Positions 54,029 to 63,346 of a stretch of 64,000 nt of DNA are shown piece after piece. Source of the stretch: Marinomonas sp. THO17 (lineage in GTDB: Bacteria > Pseudomonadota > Gammaproteobacteria > Pseudomonadales > Marinomonadaceae); assembly GCF_040436405.1 (NCBI RefSeq), contig NZ_AP031575.1:2560501-2624500 (forward strand), in the 5' to 3' direction. Numbering within the stretch: the first letter of the stretch is position 1; each line of letters opens with the position of its first letter. The notes beneath the pieces were generated by a model. The model was given only the letters and a program-made list of their open reading frames with translations, searched no databases and had not been told where the DNA came from. The position numbers were made by a program, and so were the translations under genes.

Positions 54029-56676
54029 GAATGAGTTTAAAAGATCGTCTAAAACAAAGAATATTACTGATAATGTTGTGTTTGTTACTCTTATTGGGGG
54101 TCGGCACTGTATATTTTGCTACTTTGTTAGAGCGAAATGCCGAGATGACTTCACTGGCTTTGAAACACCAAATAGTTGAACAAACATTGGCTTCTTATTT
54201 GGCTCGTGCAGAGACGGAAATGAGTTTTATTGCCAAAGAGTTAATGGCGCAAAATTATGCTGAAGGCCAAGAATTGGATTTATTGTTTAGTCACCATGAA
54301 GTGTTGTTTTCAGGCGGTTTGGACTTTTTTTATATCGTTTGGAAAGATAATCGTATTGCGATGGATCCAAGAGCTCGTCTTTTTACACAAGTTAGCTTTA
54401 CTCCGTTATTAGAAAAGGCATTGTTAAATCGTTGGACGGCAGTGTTTACTGAAGATGATGAGGTACTACTGCAGTATAAAAAGAAAATTGTCTCCGCTAC
54501 TGGAGAGAGTCTGGGTTTTTTATACGGTTATATTTCGCTAAATGATAATCTCACCCTCGGCAATGAATTACTGACCAGTGTCGAAGTGACCGGGGTTCGT
54601 TTGTACGATGTTACTGATTGGCGTGTTTTACTTGATGAAAAAACGTCGAATGATGGAGAGCAAGTCTTTGCGACTTTGACCTACAGTTTTCCGTTGGCGA
54701 CCGCTGTGCAAGGCGATTTTCTTTTAGAGGTGGAGCAAAGAGAAGCATCCGGTAGAAAAATATTTGTTTTAGTTTGGCCGCTCTTGGGCTTCATTATAGT
54801 GTGTTTGGTCGCATTTAACTGGTTAGTTAACTTTTATATAAATAAGTTGATATTCGTTTCTTTGGAACAAACCGTATATCGTAAGAAAGAGGCAAAGACA
54901 CATTTTAAAGAGTTACAACCCATTGAAGAGCAAAGTAAACAATATCGCGCAGCAATCAAAGCCAAAGGTGATCAGTTTGATTTGCTCGCAGAATCCGTAC
55001 ATAGCGCCATTATCTTTTGTAATGAAGTGGCCGAGCTGCAAGTGCTTAACAAAGAAGCAAAAGAAATTTTCCCTGAGGCAGAGCGTGCTCGTACCTTGTT
55101 TGATTTTCTTCCCATTGCTTACCACCAGAGCATCCAAGAGGCGCTGAAAGGTGCAGTGGGGCGCAGCTTTGAAATGACGATAGACAGGTTGGGGCGTATC
55201 TATCAGTGGCGTGCTTTTTCTTATCATAATGAATATGGCTACCGTGGTATTTTGCTGGTGGGTAGGAACATCACCAAAGAAACCAGTTTGATGTGGCAGC
55301 TGGATCAATTACAGCCTTTATCCAGTGCGGTTGAAAAGCAGGTGGATACTCAGACTTTACAGGGTGAATTGGCGTATTTGACGCAATTACCAACCTATAT
55401 TAAGACGGCACAATTTCAGGGCTGGCTGAGTTTGACTTTGTCCGTGTTGGACGATATTCGCACATTAGATGACGAAGTAGAATACTGCATATTTGGAGAT
55501 TTATTGACGCAAGAAAGTGCTTCAGTAATGAAAGCCATGAGCGTGGAAGGTAATCGGGCTTTGTTGGAAGTGCCGTTAAGTGTTGCCAGCGGCACATTGC
55601 CTGTTGATAGAAACATTCGAGCTTTGGTGCGTTTAATCTTTATGATGGTTTTGTCTAATGATTTGGCAGAACGACGTTTGACCATGCAGGCTAAGGCAAA
55701 TGAGTTGGAAATTGTTGCTATGCACGACATGGCTAACCGCAGCTTGTTTATGTGGATGGTAAAGGCTCTGGCGAGTAATTTAGGTGCGCAATATAAGATA
55801 CTGCGCAATAACGCTTTGCAGTTTAATTTGCCTGTGGCTTGGTACGAGCAGAGTGATGTTTCGGTTGCGCAAGAGACTCTTTCACAAGAGCGCATTACAC
55901 AAGATAAGCTGGTGGCTTGGGTGGCCAATGATTATCAAAATCCAGAGTTGATCAGTGATGCGTTACAAAGATTGGGGTGTAAAGTGAAGAAATTTGTATC
56001 GGCCGATAGTTTCTTTACAGAATCCAGTACCATAGTGAAGTACGATGCGATTTTCATTGGGTGTGATCAGGATACATCGGGCCAGAAGAAAATGACCCAG
56101 ACTCTGCAAGTAAAACATGATAGGCAGGCCTTGCCTATTGTTTGGGTAAATAGTGTGTTCAGTGAGGTCAAACCATCGGAAGTCTTCCAGTTACAAGGTT
56201 GTCCATTCGATTATAGTTTGTATCAAATTTTATTACGGGCTTTAGAGCGTGATGGTGTGATGCCGCTTTACCAACCAAATACAGAGAGTTCTTGGCTCAT
56301 GGTGGGCGGTAGTCGAGTGACGAAAGCTATTTGGTATAATGAATTAGAGCGACAACATATCGCTACTCAGTGGTTGACAGATCTTAGTAGTTACGACCTA
56401 GTGTTGCCATACCACCCAGAGGCTGTCATTGTGCTGTTAACTCCTCAGTCTAACGATTTATTGACTGAGCTGATTACCGCATTTCCAAAGGTAAGTATTT
56501 TTACCATTCAAGATTGGCAACACAGACCAGACAATGTGGCTTTGGTTAGATTACAATCTCCCCATTCAGACGAACAGATAAATCATTTTATTAGGAGTAT
56601 TCATGAGCGTAATCGGGCTAATTGGCGCAATGGACGAGGAAGTGGCAGTCATCAAGCAGTGGATGGCGAATCTTAA
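54019..56676 (+). CDS. LuxQ-like membrane sensor with degenerate kinase and receiver domains
   Basis: 885 residues. Membrane segment at about 14-34, periplasmic sensor domain to about 245, second segment at about 247-272, PAS domain about 318-420 (LGRIYQWRAFSYHNEYGYRG, GRNITK). Then come regions that follow the LuxQ order but lack its active residues. No H-box His lies at 425-465, where LuxQ has FLAKMSHEIRTP. The ATPase-like region (about 490-608) lacks the glycine boxes (NRSLFMWMVKALASNL replaces the G2 box). A receiver-like domain at about 631-745 lacks the phosphorylatable Asp, and a second similar region lies at about 758-865. It is probably a pseudokinase that signals by binding. It overlaps mtnN by 74 bases. 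Confidence 0.7.
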   Translation: MALRMSLKDRLKQRILLIMLCLLLLLGVGTVYFATLLERNAEMTSLALKHQIVEQTLASYLARAETEMSFIAKELMAQNYAEGQELDLLFSHHEVLFSGGLDFFYIVWKDNRIAMDPRARLFTQVSFTPLLEKALLNRWTAVFTEDDEVLLQYKKKIVSATGESLGFLYGYISLNDNLTLGNELLTSVEVTGVRLYDVTDWRVLLDEKTSNDGEQVFATLTYSFPLATAVQGDFLLEVEQREASGRKIFVLVWPLLGFIIVCLVAFNWLVNFYINKLIFVSLEQTVYRKKEAKTHFKELQPIEEQSKQYRAAIKAKGDQFDLLAESVHSAIIFCNEVAELQVLNKEAKEIFPEAERARTLFDFLPIAYHQSIQEALKGAVGRSFEMTIDRLGRIYQWRAFSYHNEYGYRGILLVGRNITKETSLMWQLDQLQPLSSAVEKQVDTQTLQGELAYLTQLPTYIKTAQFQGWLSLTLSVLDDIRTLDDEVEYCIFGDLLTQESASVMKAMSVEGNRALLEVPLSVASGTLPVDRNIRALVRLIFMMVLSNDLAERRLTMQAKANELEIVAMHDMANRSLFMWMVKALASNLGAQYKILRNNALQFNLPVAWYEQSDVSVAQETLSQERITQDKLVAWVANDYQNPELISDALQRLGCKVKKFVSADSFFTESSTIVKYDAIFIGCDQDTSGQKKMTQTLQVKHDRQALPIVWVNSVFSEVKPSEVFQLQGCPFDYSLYQILLRALERDGVMPLYQPNTESSWLMVGGSRVTKAIWYNELERQHIATQWLTDLSSYDLVLPYHPEAVIVLLTPQSNDLLTELITAFPKVSIFTIQDWQHRPDNVALVRLQSPHSDEQINHFIRSIHERNRANWRNGRGSGSHQAVDGES

Positions 56677-57295
56677 AGAGCAAAATATTGCCGGTTGTGA
56701 TTTTTACACAGGCCAATTTGAAGGTAAGCAAGTGGTATTGCTTAAGTCTGGTATTGGTAAGGTTAATGCAGCGCTTTCTACCACCTTACTTTTGTCTCAG
56801 TTTAAACCCGATTATGTAATTAACATTGGTTCTGCTGGTGGCTATGATGCTGAGCAAAAGGTAGGGGATGTGGTTATTTCTGACCGTGTTATTCATCATG
56901 ATGTGGATGTTACCGCATTTGGTTATGTTATGGGGCAAGTGCCCAGTATGCCAGAAGCTTATTTGGCGGATGTGGCCTTGGTAGAAAAAGCCAAACGAGC
57001 CCTTGAAAAAGCGACGACAGCGGGCGCTAAAGTGGGTTTGATTGGTACAGGTGATAGTTTCATGAGCGATCCTGTTCGTGTTGCATTAGTGCGTGAAACT
57101 TTTCCTGACCTGGTGGCGGTTGAAATGGAAGCGGCTGCGGTTGCACAGGTTTGTTATAAATTCGGAACCCCTTTTGTTGTGGTGCGTGCTTTGTCTGACA
57201 TTGCAGGCAAAGAGTCCCCCCAAAGCTTTGAAGAATACTTAAAAGTCGCTGCTGAAAACTCGTCCTTGATGATTCAGCAAATGTTGCGAGACTGA
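56603..57295 (+). CDS. mtnN: 5'-methylthioadenosine/S-adenosylhomocysteine nucleosidase
   Basis: 230 residues, full length. MSVIGLIGAMDEEVAVIKQW start, FYTGQFEGKQVVLLKSGIGK (about 34-53), INIGSAGGYD (about 75-84), ERVI-like SDRVIHHDVDVTAFGY, and the catalytic VEMEAAAVAQVCYKF (about 173-187) with ALSDIAGKESPQSF (Asp). It hydrolyses MTA and SAH to adenine plus methylthioribose or S-ribosylhomocysteine; the latter is the LuxS substrate for AI-2. The start has AGGAG at five-base spacing, inside the end of the LuxQ-like gene, a 74-base overlap in another frame. Confidence 0.96.
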   Translation: MSVIGLIGAMDEEVAVIKQWMANLKEQNIAGCDFYTGQFEGKQVVLLKSGIGKVNAALSTTLLLSQFKPDYVINIGSAGGYDAEQKVGDVVISDRVIHHDVDVTAFGYVMGQVPSMPEAYLADVALVEKAKRALEKATTAGAKVGLIGTGDSFMSDPVRVALVRETFPDLVAVEMEAAAVAQVCYKFGTPFVVVRALSDIAGKESPQSFEEYLKVAAENSSLMIQQMLRD

Positions 57296-57299
57296 TAGT

Positions 57300-58334
57300 T
57301 TGACATTACGTCTAGCGAAGCATTTTTGTATCGTTACTATGACTGGTTTAGTAAGTGTGTCGGATGCATATTCTCAACAGCAGCCAGCCGAATTAGTGAA
57401 TCAAGAGGCGGATGTTAGTCAAGAAGCTATGCTTAACTCACACCCAGCGGTGACCGCTGCTACAGATGAGGAAGAGCGTCCTTGGTGGCAAACCACTCAT
57501 ACCAGTTTTTCGAGAACGATAGGGCGTTGGTCTAACAGTACGGACGCCTTCTTGTCGGGATACGACAGTGATGGTCAGTCTGATAGCTTTGTGCATATGC
57601 GCTTTGGTCCTGTTTTTAAGGAAGGTGATAGTACCGGTTTCTTTGATTTCAAAGCGCGTATGAAACTACCTAACACCGAGAAGCGTTTGCGGGTAGAGCT
57701 CAGTTCTAATGCCGATTCATTGGCACCAGAAAGTGAGCGCGGAGAGGCCTCTGAACAAGACTCGGTATTAACGTCGGCATTGCAAACCAGCTTTTCTGCT
57801 GCCATACAATTTGTTCGTGATGATTTAGGTTCTGATTTTGATATGGGGGTACTGGTGGATTTTCCGTTAGACCCCTTTATGCGTTTGCGTTTCAATCAAG
57901 GATACAGTCATGAAGGCTGGAGTTGGTATCAAAAGCAAGAAGCCTTTGCTTATTACTCTAAAGGGGTGGGGGCTCGTTACGGTATAGGGGCAACGATTTA
58001 TCCCAGTGAGCAATATCATTATGGTGCGGACTTCAGTGTGGTGTGGCTGGATCAAGAAGGTGAATTCTTTGGTCGGGAAAACCTGTTTGCCTACCAAGTG
58101 TTGGACGACAAAAACAACCTGAGTTATCAGCTTAGTTTCCTACAATCTGGTGAGCACAGTTTGGAATCTGACAGTGTGCTATATTTTGTGCAATACGAAA
58201 GACGATTTTACCGAGATTGGCTTAGTGCTCAGATAAAACCCCAAGTGACCCATGAAGCTGAGGAAGATTATAAAGGTGCTTGGTCATTGACCTTGTCTAT
58301 GGTTATTTTACTGGGACCTCAATATTTGAACTGA
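57300..58334 (+). CDS. Exported, probable outer-membrane beta-barrel protein of unknown function
   Basis: 344 residues from a TTG at 57300; ATG 57339 is the alternative but shortens the signal peptide. Residues 1-25 form a signal peptide (MTLRLAKHFCIVTMTGLVSV, cleavage after SDAYS). The mature protein has alternating-hydrophobic strands rich in Trp, Tyr and Phe: FVHMRFGPVF, GFFDFKARMKL, FDMGVLVDFPLDPFMRLRF, VWLDQEGEFFG, SVLYFVQYERRFYRDWL. This pattern, plus ends near GAWSLTLSMVILLG, fits an 8- to 14-strand barrel. I do not recognise the family. Four bases after mtnN, it is the last gene of the LuxP/LuxQ-like operon. Confidence 0.62.
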   Translation: MTLRLAKHFCIVTMTGLVSVSDAYSQQQPAELVNQEADVSQEAMLNSHPAVTAATDEEERPWWQTTHTSFSRTIGRWSNSTDAFLSGYDSDGQSDSFVHMRFGPVFKEGDSTGFFDFKARMKLPNTEKRLRVELSSNADSLAPESERGEASEQDSVLTSALQTSFSAAIQFVRDDLGSDFDMGVLVDFPLDPFMRLRFNQGYSHEGWSWYQKQEAFAYYSKGVGARYGIGATIYPSEQYHYGADFSVVWLDQEGEFFGRENLFAYQVLDDKNNLSYQLSFLQSGEHSLESDSVLYFVQYERRFYRDWLSAQIKPQVTHEAEEDYKGAWSLTLSMVILLGPQYLN

Positions 58335-58431
58335 GGCTTATTAGATTTGTCAGTAATAAGTTCGTATAATGCCGCGCCATTATTGCTGATGTGATTTGCC
58401 AGCTACGTATTGCTATCTTAGAGAGCCTGTC

Positions 58432-59535
58432 ATGAGACCTGATCAAATTCAACCTGAACACTATTCTATACAGCTTGCTAATAAACGAGAGAGCTTAAGC
58501 GAATTGATGGCAGGGTTGCCATTGCCGCCTTTAGAGGTCTTTGAAAGTGCGCCGAGTCATTATCGTATGCGTGCGGAATTTCGTATTTGGCACGATGGCG
58601 ATGATTTATTTTATGCCATGTTTGACTCAGCGGATCCAAGAACGCCGATTCGAACAGACCAATTTCTTGCAGCATCGTCCCTGATCAATAAGTTGATGCC
58701 TGAATTGTTGGATGCGATTCGTGATATCACCGTACTGCGTCACAAACTCTTTCAGGTGGATTTTTTAACCACGACGACAGGTGAAGCTTTAATCAGCCTC
58801 TTATACCACAAGCCAATTGACGATGAATGGAATACTGCTGCTCGTGAGTTAAACAAAGCCTTTCCAAATTGTCATTTTATCGGTAGAAGTCGTAAACGTA
58901 AGCAAGTGCTTACTCGTGATTTTGTTATGGAAACCTTGACTGTAAATGGTCAGAAGTTTCATTACCAACAAGTGGAAAACAGCTTTACTCAACCTAACGC
59001 AGGCATCAATGAAAAAATGCTTGAGTGGGCAATGGATGTGACGCACAGTACGAGTGGCGATTTGTTAGAAATGTATTGTGGTAATGGTAATTTCTCGATA
59101 CCACTAGCGCGTCAATTTGAGCGTGTGGTAGCGACGGAAATTTCAAAGGTGTCTGTCAATTCAGCACAACTCAACATCGCCATCAATGGTATGCAAAACG
59201 TGCAAGTGGTCAAAATGGCCAGTGAAGATGTGTCAGCCGCGTTGAATGGTGATGCTGACTTGCCTAAAAGCTTGCTGCAAGCTGGTATGAATACCTTGTC
59301 GCCAGAAGTCGTGCTAGTAGATCCACCAAGAGCGGGACTGGATGATGCGACCATTGAATTGATTCGTAAAGTGGATTCTATTCTTTACATTTCCTGTAAT
59401 CCAGAGACATTGAAAACTAACTTGGAGTCTTTGCTTACCACCCATGAAGTGGTGCGATACGCCATGTTTGATCAATTTCCTTATACACATCATGTGGAAA
59501 CGGGTGTTTATTTAAAACGCAAAGCCTCTGTCTAA
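58432..59535 (+). CDS. trmA: tRNA (uracil(54)-C(5))-methyltransferase
   Basis: 367 residues from ATG 58432 with GAGAG near; the earlier in-frame ATG lacks a ribosome site. SAM-dependent enzyme making ribothymidine-54 in tRNA (and U341 in tmRNA). Family segments: MRAEFRIWHDGDDLFYAMFD (about 46-65), RSRKRKQVL, ENSFTQPNAGINEKML, LLEMYCGNGNFSIPLARQFE (SAM motif, about 212-231), VLVDPPRAGLDD and the catalytic Cys in ILYISCNPETL (about 318-328). Length matches E. coli TrmA (366). Confidence 0.96.
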   Translation: MRPDQIQPEHYSIQLANKRESLSELMAGLPLPPLEVFESAPSHYRMRAEFRIWHDGDDLFYAMFDSADPRTPIRTDQFLAASSLINKLMPELLDAIRDITVLRHKLFQVDFLTTTTGEALISLLYHKPIDDEWNTAARELNKAFPNCHFIGRSRKRKQVLTRDFVMETLTVNGQKFHYQQVENSFTQPNAGINEKMLEWAMDVTHSTSGDLLEMYCGNGNFSIPLARQFERVVATEISKVSVNSAQLNIAINGMQNVQVVKMASEDVSAALNGDADLPKSLLQAGMNTLSPEVVLVDPPRAGLDDATIELIRKVDSILYISCNPETLKTNLESLLTTHEVVRYAMFDQFPYTHHVETGVYLKRKASV

Positions 59536-59720
59536 CAAGTGAGTAGACTTGATGGTATCTTCTTGAAGTGTCAGGTGAGTATCTGGTACCTACTATTCAT
59601 GAGTTTTGTTCTTATCATAATGAATCACATTCTAGTATTCTGAATACGACAAAGAATGTTCTGTGTTACCATATGGCCTTAATTTTTCCCCCACCCTAAA
59701 ACAGAGAAATTGAACGAGCC

Positions 59721-60950
59721 ATGAGCAACACTTCATTAGACAAAGCGAAGATTAAAATTTTGTTACTAGAAGGTGTCCATCAGTCTGCATTGGATGCACT
59801 AAACGATGCGGGTTACACCAATATTGAATACCACAAAACAGCCTTAGCTGAAGAAGAATTGATCGAGAAAATCTCGGAAGCACACTTCATTGGCATTCGC
59901 TCTCGTACACAATTGACTGAGAAAGTATTGAGTCATGCTAACAAATTGGCAGCGATTGGTTGCTTCTGCATCGGTACTAATCAAGTTGATCTAGAAGCGG
60001 CCAGTGCGAAAGGTGTCGTGGTTTTTAATGCGCCTTATTCTAATACGCGAAGTGTGGCTGAGCTGGTACTTGGTCAACTGATTTTATTATTGCGAGGTAT
60101 TCCTGCGAAGAACGCAGCGTGTCATCGTGGTGGTTGGATTAAATCGGCTGTAGGTTCATATGAAACTCGTGGTAAGCGTTTGGGTATCATAGGTTACGGT
60201 AGTATAGGTACACAACTAAGCGTACTGGCTGAATCTTTGGGTATGGAAGTGTGTTTCTATGACATTGTTACCAAATTGCCTTTGGGTAATGCCCGCCAAA
60301 TCAAAAGTTTGAAAGAGTTGTTGGCCACCAGCGACATTATTAGTTTGCATGTACCAGAAACCGCTTCGACTAAGATGATGATTGGTGCACAAGAGGTATC
60401 TTATATGAAGAAGGGTTCTATCTTCATTAATGCCTCTCGTGGCACAGTTGCGGATTTGGATGCTTTGGCAGAAGCGATCAAAGCTGGAGATCTTGCGGGT
60501 GCAGCAGTGGATGTGTTTCCTGTTGAGCCGAAAGGTAACGACGAAGAATTCAAGTCGCCATTGCGTGGTCTAGATAATGTGATTCTAACGCCGCATATTG
60601 GTGGTAGTACGATGGAAGCGCAAGAGAATATCGGTGTGGAAGTGGCAGAGAAACTGATTAAATTCTCTGATGTGGGCACCACAATTGCAGCCGTCAACTT
60701 CCCTGAGGTTGCTTTGCCTGCACAAGCTGATGATCATCGTATTCTGCATATTCATGAAAACCGTCCTGGCGTGTTATCTAAGATCAACGCTATCTTTTCT
60801 GAAAACGGTATCAATATTACAGGTCAGTATCTACGAACTACTGAGAAGTTAGGTTACATGGTTATGGATGTGGATTCTGAAACAGGTGAATTGGCATTGG
60901 AAAAAGTGAAGCAGGTTGAAGGCACCATCAAAGCGCGCGTATTGTTCTAA
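59721..60950 (+). CDS. serA: D-3-phosphoglycerate dehydrogenase
   Basis: 409 residues, full length of the E. coli-type enzyme. First step of serine synthesis from 3-phosphoglycerate. NAD motif GIIGYGSIGTQLSVLAESLG (about 154-173), substrate/catalytic segments GIRSRTQLTEKVL, CIGTNQVDLEAA, NASRGTVADLDAL, and the His in TPHIGGSTMEAQENI. A C-terminal ACT domain (about 337-409: RILHIHENRPGVLSKINAIF) should give feedback inhibition by serine. It stands alone between trmA and a terminator. Confidence 0.96.
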   Translation: MSNTSLDKAKIKILLLEGVHQSALDALNDAGYTNIEYHKTALAEEELIEKISEAHFIGIRSRTQLTEKVLSHANKLAAIGCFCIGTNQVDLEAASAKGVVVFNAPYSNTRSVAELVLGQLILLLRGIPAKNAACHRGGWIKSAVGSYETRGKRLGIIGYGSIGTQLSVLAESLGMEVCFYDIVTKLPLGNARQIKSLKELLATSDIISLHVPETASTKMMIGAQEVSYMKKGSIFINASRGTVADLDALAEAIKAGDLAGAAVDVFPVEPKGNDEEFKSPLRGLDNVILTPHIGGSTMEAQENIGVEVAEKLIKFSDVGTTIAAVNFPEVALPAQADDHRILHIHENRPGVLSKINAIFSENGINITGQYLRTTEKLGYMVMDVDSETGELALEKVKQVEGTIKARVLF

Positions 60951-60974
60951 GCTTTTGTTTCTCTTGTTGATATA

Positions 60975-61002
60975 AAAAAATCCAGCTGCGGCTGGATTTT
61001 TT
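60975..61002. terminator. Bidirectional terminator between serA and the chemoreceptor gene
   Basis: Twelve-base-pair stem AAAAAATCCAGC/GCTGGATTTTTT with a four-base loop; T-runs on both strands. Confidence 0.88.
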
Positions 61003-61038
61003 ATATTTAATACTTTTTTATGGATGTTTCAGCAAACA

Positions 61039-63006
61039 TCAGTGAATACCCAATGTGGTGGTAATATCCTGAATCTTCTGTTTGATATTGTCCGTCACGC
61101 GAGACATAAAGGCTTCTGATTCATTGGCTTGCTCGCGAATGTTGCTAACGGCGTTATTTAAATTGCTCATGCCTGCTTTTTGCTCTGCTGCATAACCTGT
61201 GGCTTTGTTGGCTAAATGAGTCGATTGCTGAGATTTTTCCAAGACATCTTGTGCGGACTGTCCTAAAGCTTGTGTCAGGCTGATTTGCTCGGTGGAAGAC
61301 TTTTCGATTAATTGTAGATTGCTTTTTAGCTTGCCTGTCGCCTTGGTAAGTGAGGCAAAAATTTGTGTTATTTCTTCTAGAGACTGTTGAGTTCGATTCG
61401 ATAAGCTTCTTACTTCTGATGCCACAACGGCGAACCCTCTTCCATGTTCCCCCGCTCTAGCCGCCTCTATTGCTGCATTCAGTGCCAATAAATTGGTTTG
61501 TTCCGATATGTCCTTGATTCCACCAACAATGGTTGAAGCATTTAAAACCGAGTTTTCAAGATTCTTCAGAGCATGCTGACTACTATTAAGGCGGTCGACG
61601 GTGATTTCATTGGCTTTGGCAAGAGAGGCAGCTTGGTCGACACTGTGTGTCATAGCTGTGTTGGTTTCTTGTGCATAATTTGCCACTTCTTGTGCACGAA
61701 CTTCGGCTTTGTTGGCCAAGACTTCTACTTGGTTTGACATACCCAGTGTATTGTCCAATTCTTGTTTGGAATTGACGCTGATTTCGTGTACTTGCGCAAA
61801 AGCATTGAGCATTTCATTTAGCGAGATAGAAATATTGCTTAGCTCTGTATCCCGTTGTTGTTTCTGTACGCTGACTTGTTCTAAATAGCGATTGAGATAA
61901 TGTGCCACATCCGACAATTCGTTTTTGGCTTTACCGACTTTAAGGGTCTGAACATTTTGATGTTCAACCAATTCTTTTACAGCTTTGTAAAGATCTTTGG
62001 CACTGTTTACCACGACTTTATTGGTGAATAAATGTACCGAAATGGTGGTAATGATCATAAGTAAGACAAAAAGAGAAAAGGCAATTAGGGTTTGTAGCTG
62101 AGTATTTTGGGCACTTTGTTGAATGCTGCTAGTGCCTGCTTTTAATGTGCTTTCAAGTTGCTCAATTAGGCCGCGGATTTTTGTTTGTGCCGCGGTCGCT
62201 TGTTGTATGCCAGCCAAACTAGAACGAACATCTTTTAAATAACGGTTTGACCATGTGTTGAGTTCACTTTTGACCTCTTCTAATGGATCTGTCGCCTCAT
62301 CACTTTCTTCGGATGCCCAGCCCATCAAAGCCGATAAATCGTCTTCGTCATCCGTTGTTTGACTGTTTTTTAAATCCAAAATAGGTAAAGCATTAAATTC
62401 AGCAATGTGATCTTTAAAACGCTCAAGGGCTTGTTGCAAACGCTGTAAATTGTCTTCTGTGGTATTAGCAAGGTATTCGTCTTTGGCGCGTCTGACATGA
62501 GCTAAATCGGCATATAAATAAGCCTGGCTGGATAAGTAGGGCGCCGCTTGAGTTAAGTCATTAGTTTCAAGATACTCAGCAATTTTATCCGCCAATGCAT
62601 CCAATGATAGTAAGGTTTGCAGCTCATTATTTTCGATTAAAGCAAAAGGGCTGCCTGCTAATTTGCCCGCAGCTCTTACGTCTGATTCCAAGCTGTTCAA
62701 AATTTCAGCCAATGGTGCCTGAATAGGTTCTTTGATTTGGGCAGGTAGGGTGTTCAAGGTTGGGGTAATTTGCGTTTGAATAAATTCTTGAGCAGATTGC
62801 AATTTTGATGCTTCACCTGAAGACAGGTAACTTTCAATTTGTTGTTTTAAATCAATAGCAGAATATTCCCATACTTGTGCGTATGAATTGCTTTCTGAAA
62901 ATGCACTGCGAAACTTCATTAAGCTCCATAGTAATAAGGCAATCAGCATGACAGCAATAATTAGGTAACTTATTGTCGTGGTACGCGTGACGTTAGATAT
63001 TTTCAA
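61039..63006 (-). CDS. Methyl-accepting chemotaxis protein, atypical linker
   Basis: 655 residues from a TTG start at 63006; an upstream in-frame ATG is followed at once by a stop, and the next Met lies inside the membrane segment. Membrane segment one at about 12-33, a long helical extracytoplasmic region (to about 310) with an acidic [20 protein letters not shown] insert near 215-235, segment two at about 313-334. A clear HAMP pattern was not seen. The signalling tip reads [20 protein letters not shown] then [20 protein letters not shown]. It should form receptor arrays with CheA/CheW; the ligand is unknown. Confidence 0.9.
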   Translation of the reverse strand: MKISNVTRTTTISYLIIAVMLIALLLWSLMKFRSAFSESNSYAQVWEYSAIDLKQQIESYLSSGEASKLQSAQEFIQTQITPTLNTLPAQIKEPIQAPLAEILNSLESDVRAAGKLAGSPFALIENNELQTLLSLDALADKIAEYLETNDLTQAAPYLSSQAYLYADLAHVRRAKDEYLANTTEDNLQRLQQALERFKDHIAEFNALPILDLKNSQTTDDEDDLSALMGWASEESDEATDPLEEVKSELNTWSNRYLKDVRSSLAGIQQATAAQTKIRGLIEQLESTLKAGTSSIQQSAQNTQLQTLIAFSLFVLLMIITTISVHLFTNKVVVNSAKDLYKAVKELVEHQNVQTLKVGKAKNELSDVAHYLNRYLEQVSVQKQQRDTELSNISISLNEMLNAFAQVHEISVNSKQELDNTLGMSNQVEVLANKAEVRAQEVANYAQETNTAMTHSVDQAASLAKANEITVDRLNSSQHALKNLENSVLNASTIVGGIKDISEQTNLLALNAAIEAARAGEHGRGFAVVASEVRSLSNRTQQSLEEITQIFASLTKATGKLKSNLQLIEKSSTEQISLTQALGQSAQDVLEKSQQSTHLANKATGYAAEQKAGMSNLNNAVSNIREQANESEAFMSRVTDNIKQKIQDITTTLGIH

Positions 63007-63346
63007 TTAGTAGCCCATTTTACAAAATATTAGGTAGGACGGTCAGACTAAATTTATTTTGTTACCGTTTTGTGACTACAAGGAAGGTGATTCGCATGAG
63101 ATGTTTTCTGGGGGACCTGAAATCAATAAATTGACAGCGACACAAAAATGATTGTATACGACAAAAAGCATATCAATATTGCTATTTTTTATTGCTATTT
63201 TTCACAATAACTTACATGGTCACTGAATCGTCACGATAACAAGTTAGGTTATCAGTATTATTAAACACTCGTTTAATAAGTATTGAACTTTTGTGTTATT
63301 TCCGTTTTGATAATATGACAACAACTAATGAAAAAGGAGCTCGAGC
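63007..63346 (+). promoter_or_regulatory. Regulatory region before the polyamine-type binding protein gene
   Basis: A 340-base gene-free region. A promoter candidate is TTGACA (63131-63136), 18-base spacer, TATACG (63155-63160). Two inverted repeats follow: GATAAC-N7-GTTATC (63235-63253) and a perfect nine-base-arm repeat TTATTAAAC-N4-GTTTAATAA (63258-63279). A second -10-like GATAAT lies at 63309-63314. The repeats look like operator sites or leader hairpins for the downstream transporter gene. Confidence 0.5.
63258..63279. repeat. Perfect 22-base inverted repeat
   Basis: Arms TTATTAAAC and GTTTAATAA around ACTC, 68 bases before the start codon of the binding protein. Probable operator of a dimeric regulator. 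Confidence 0.55.

Noticed and set aside
55416..55928. 170-codon antisense frame inside the LuxQ-like gene
   Set aside because: No ribosome site or domain; the sense frame is continuous for 885 codons with membrane segments and PAS.
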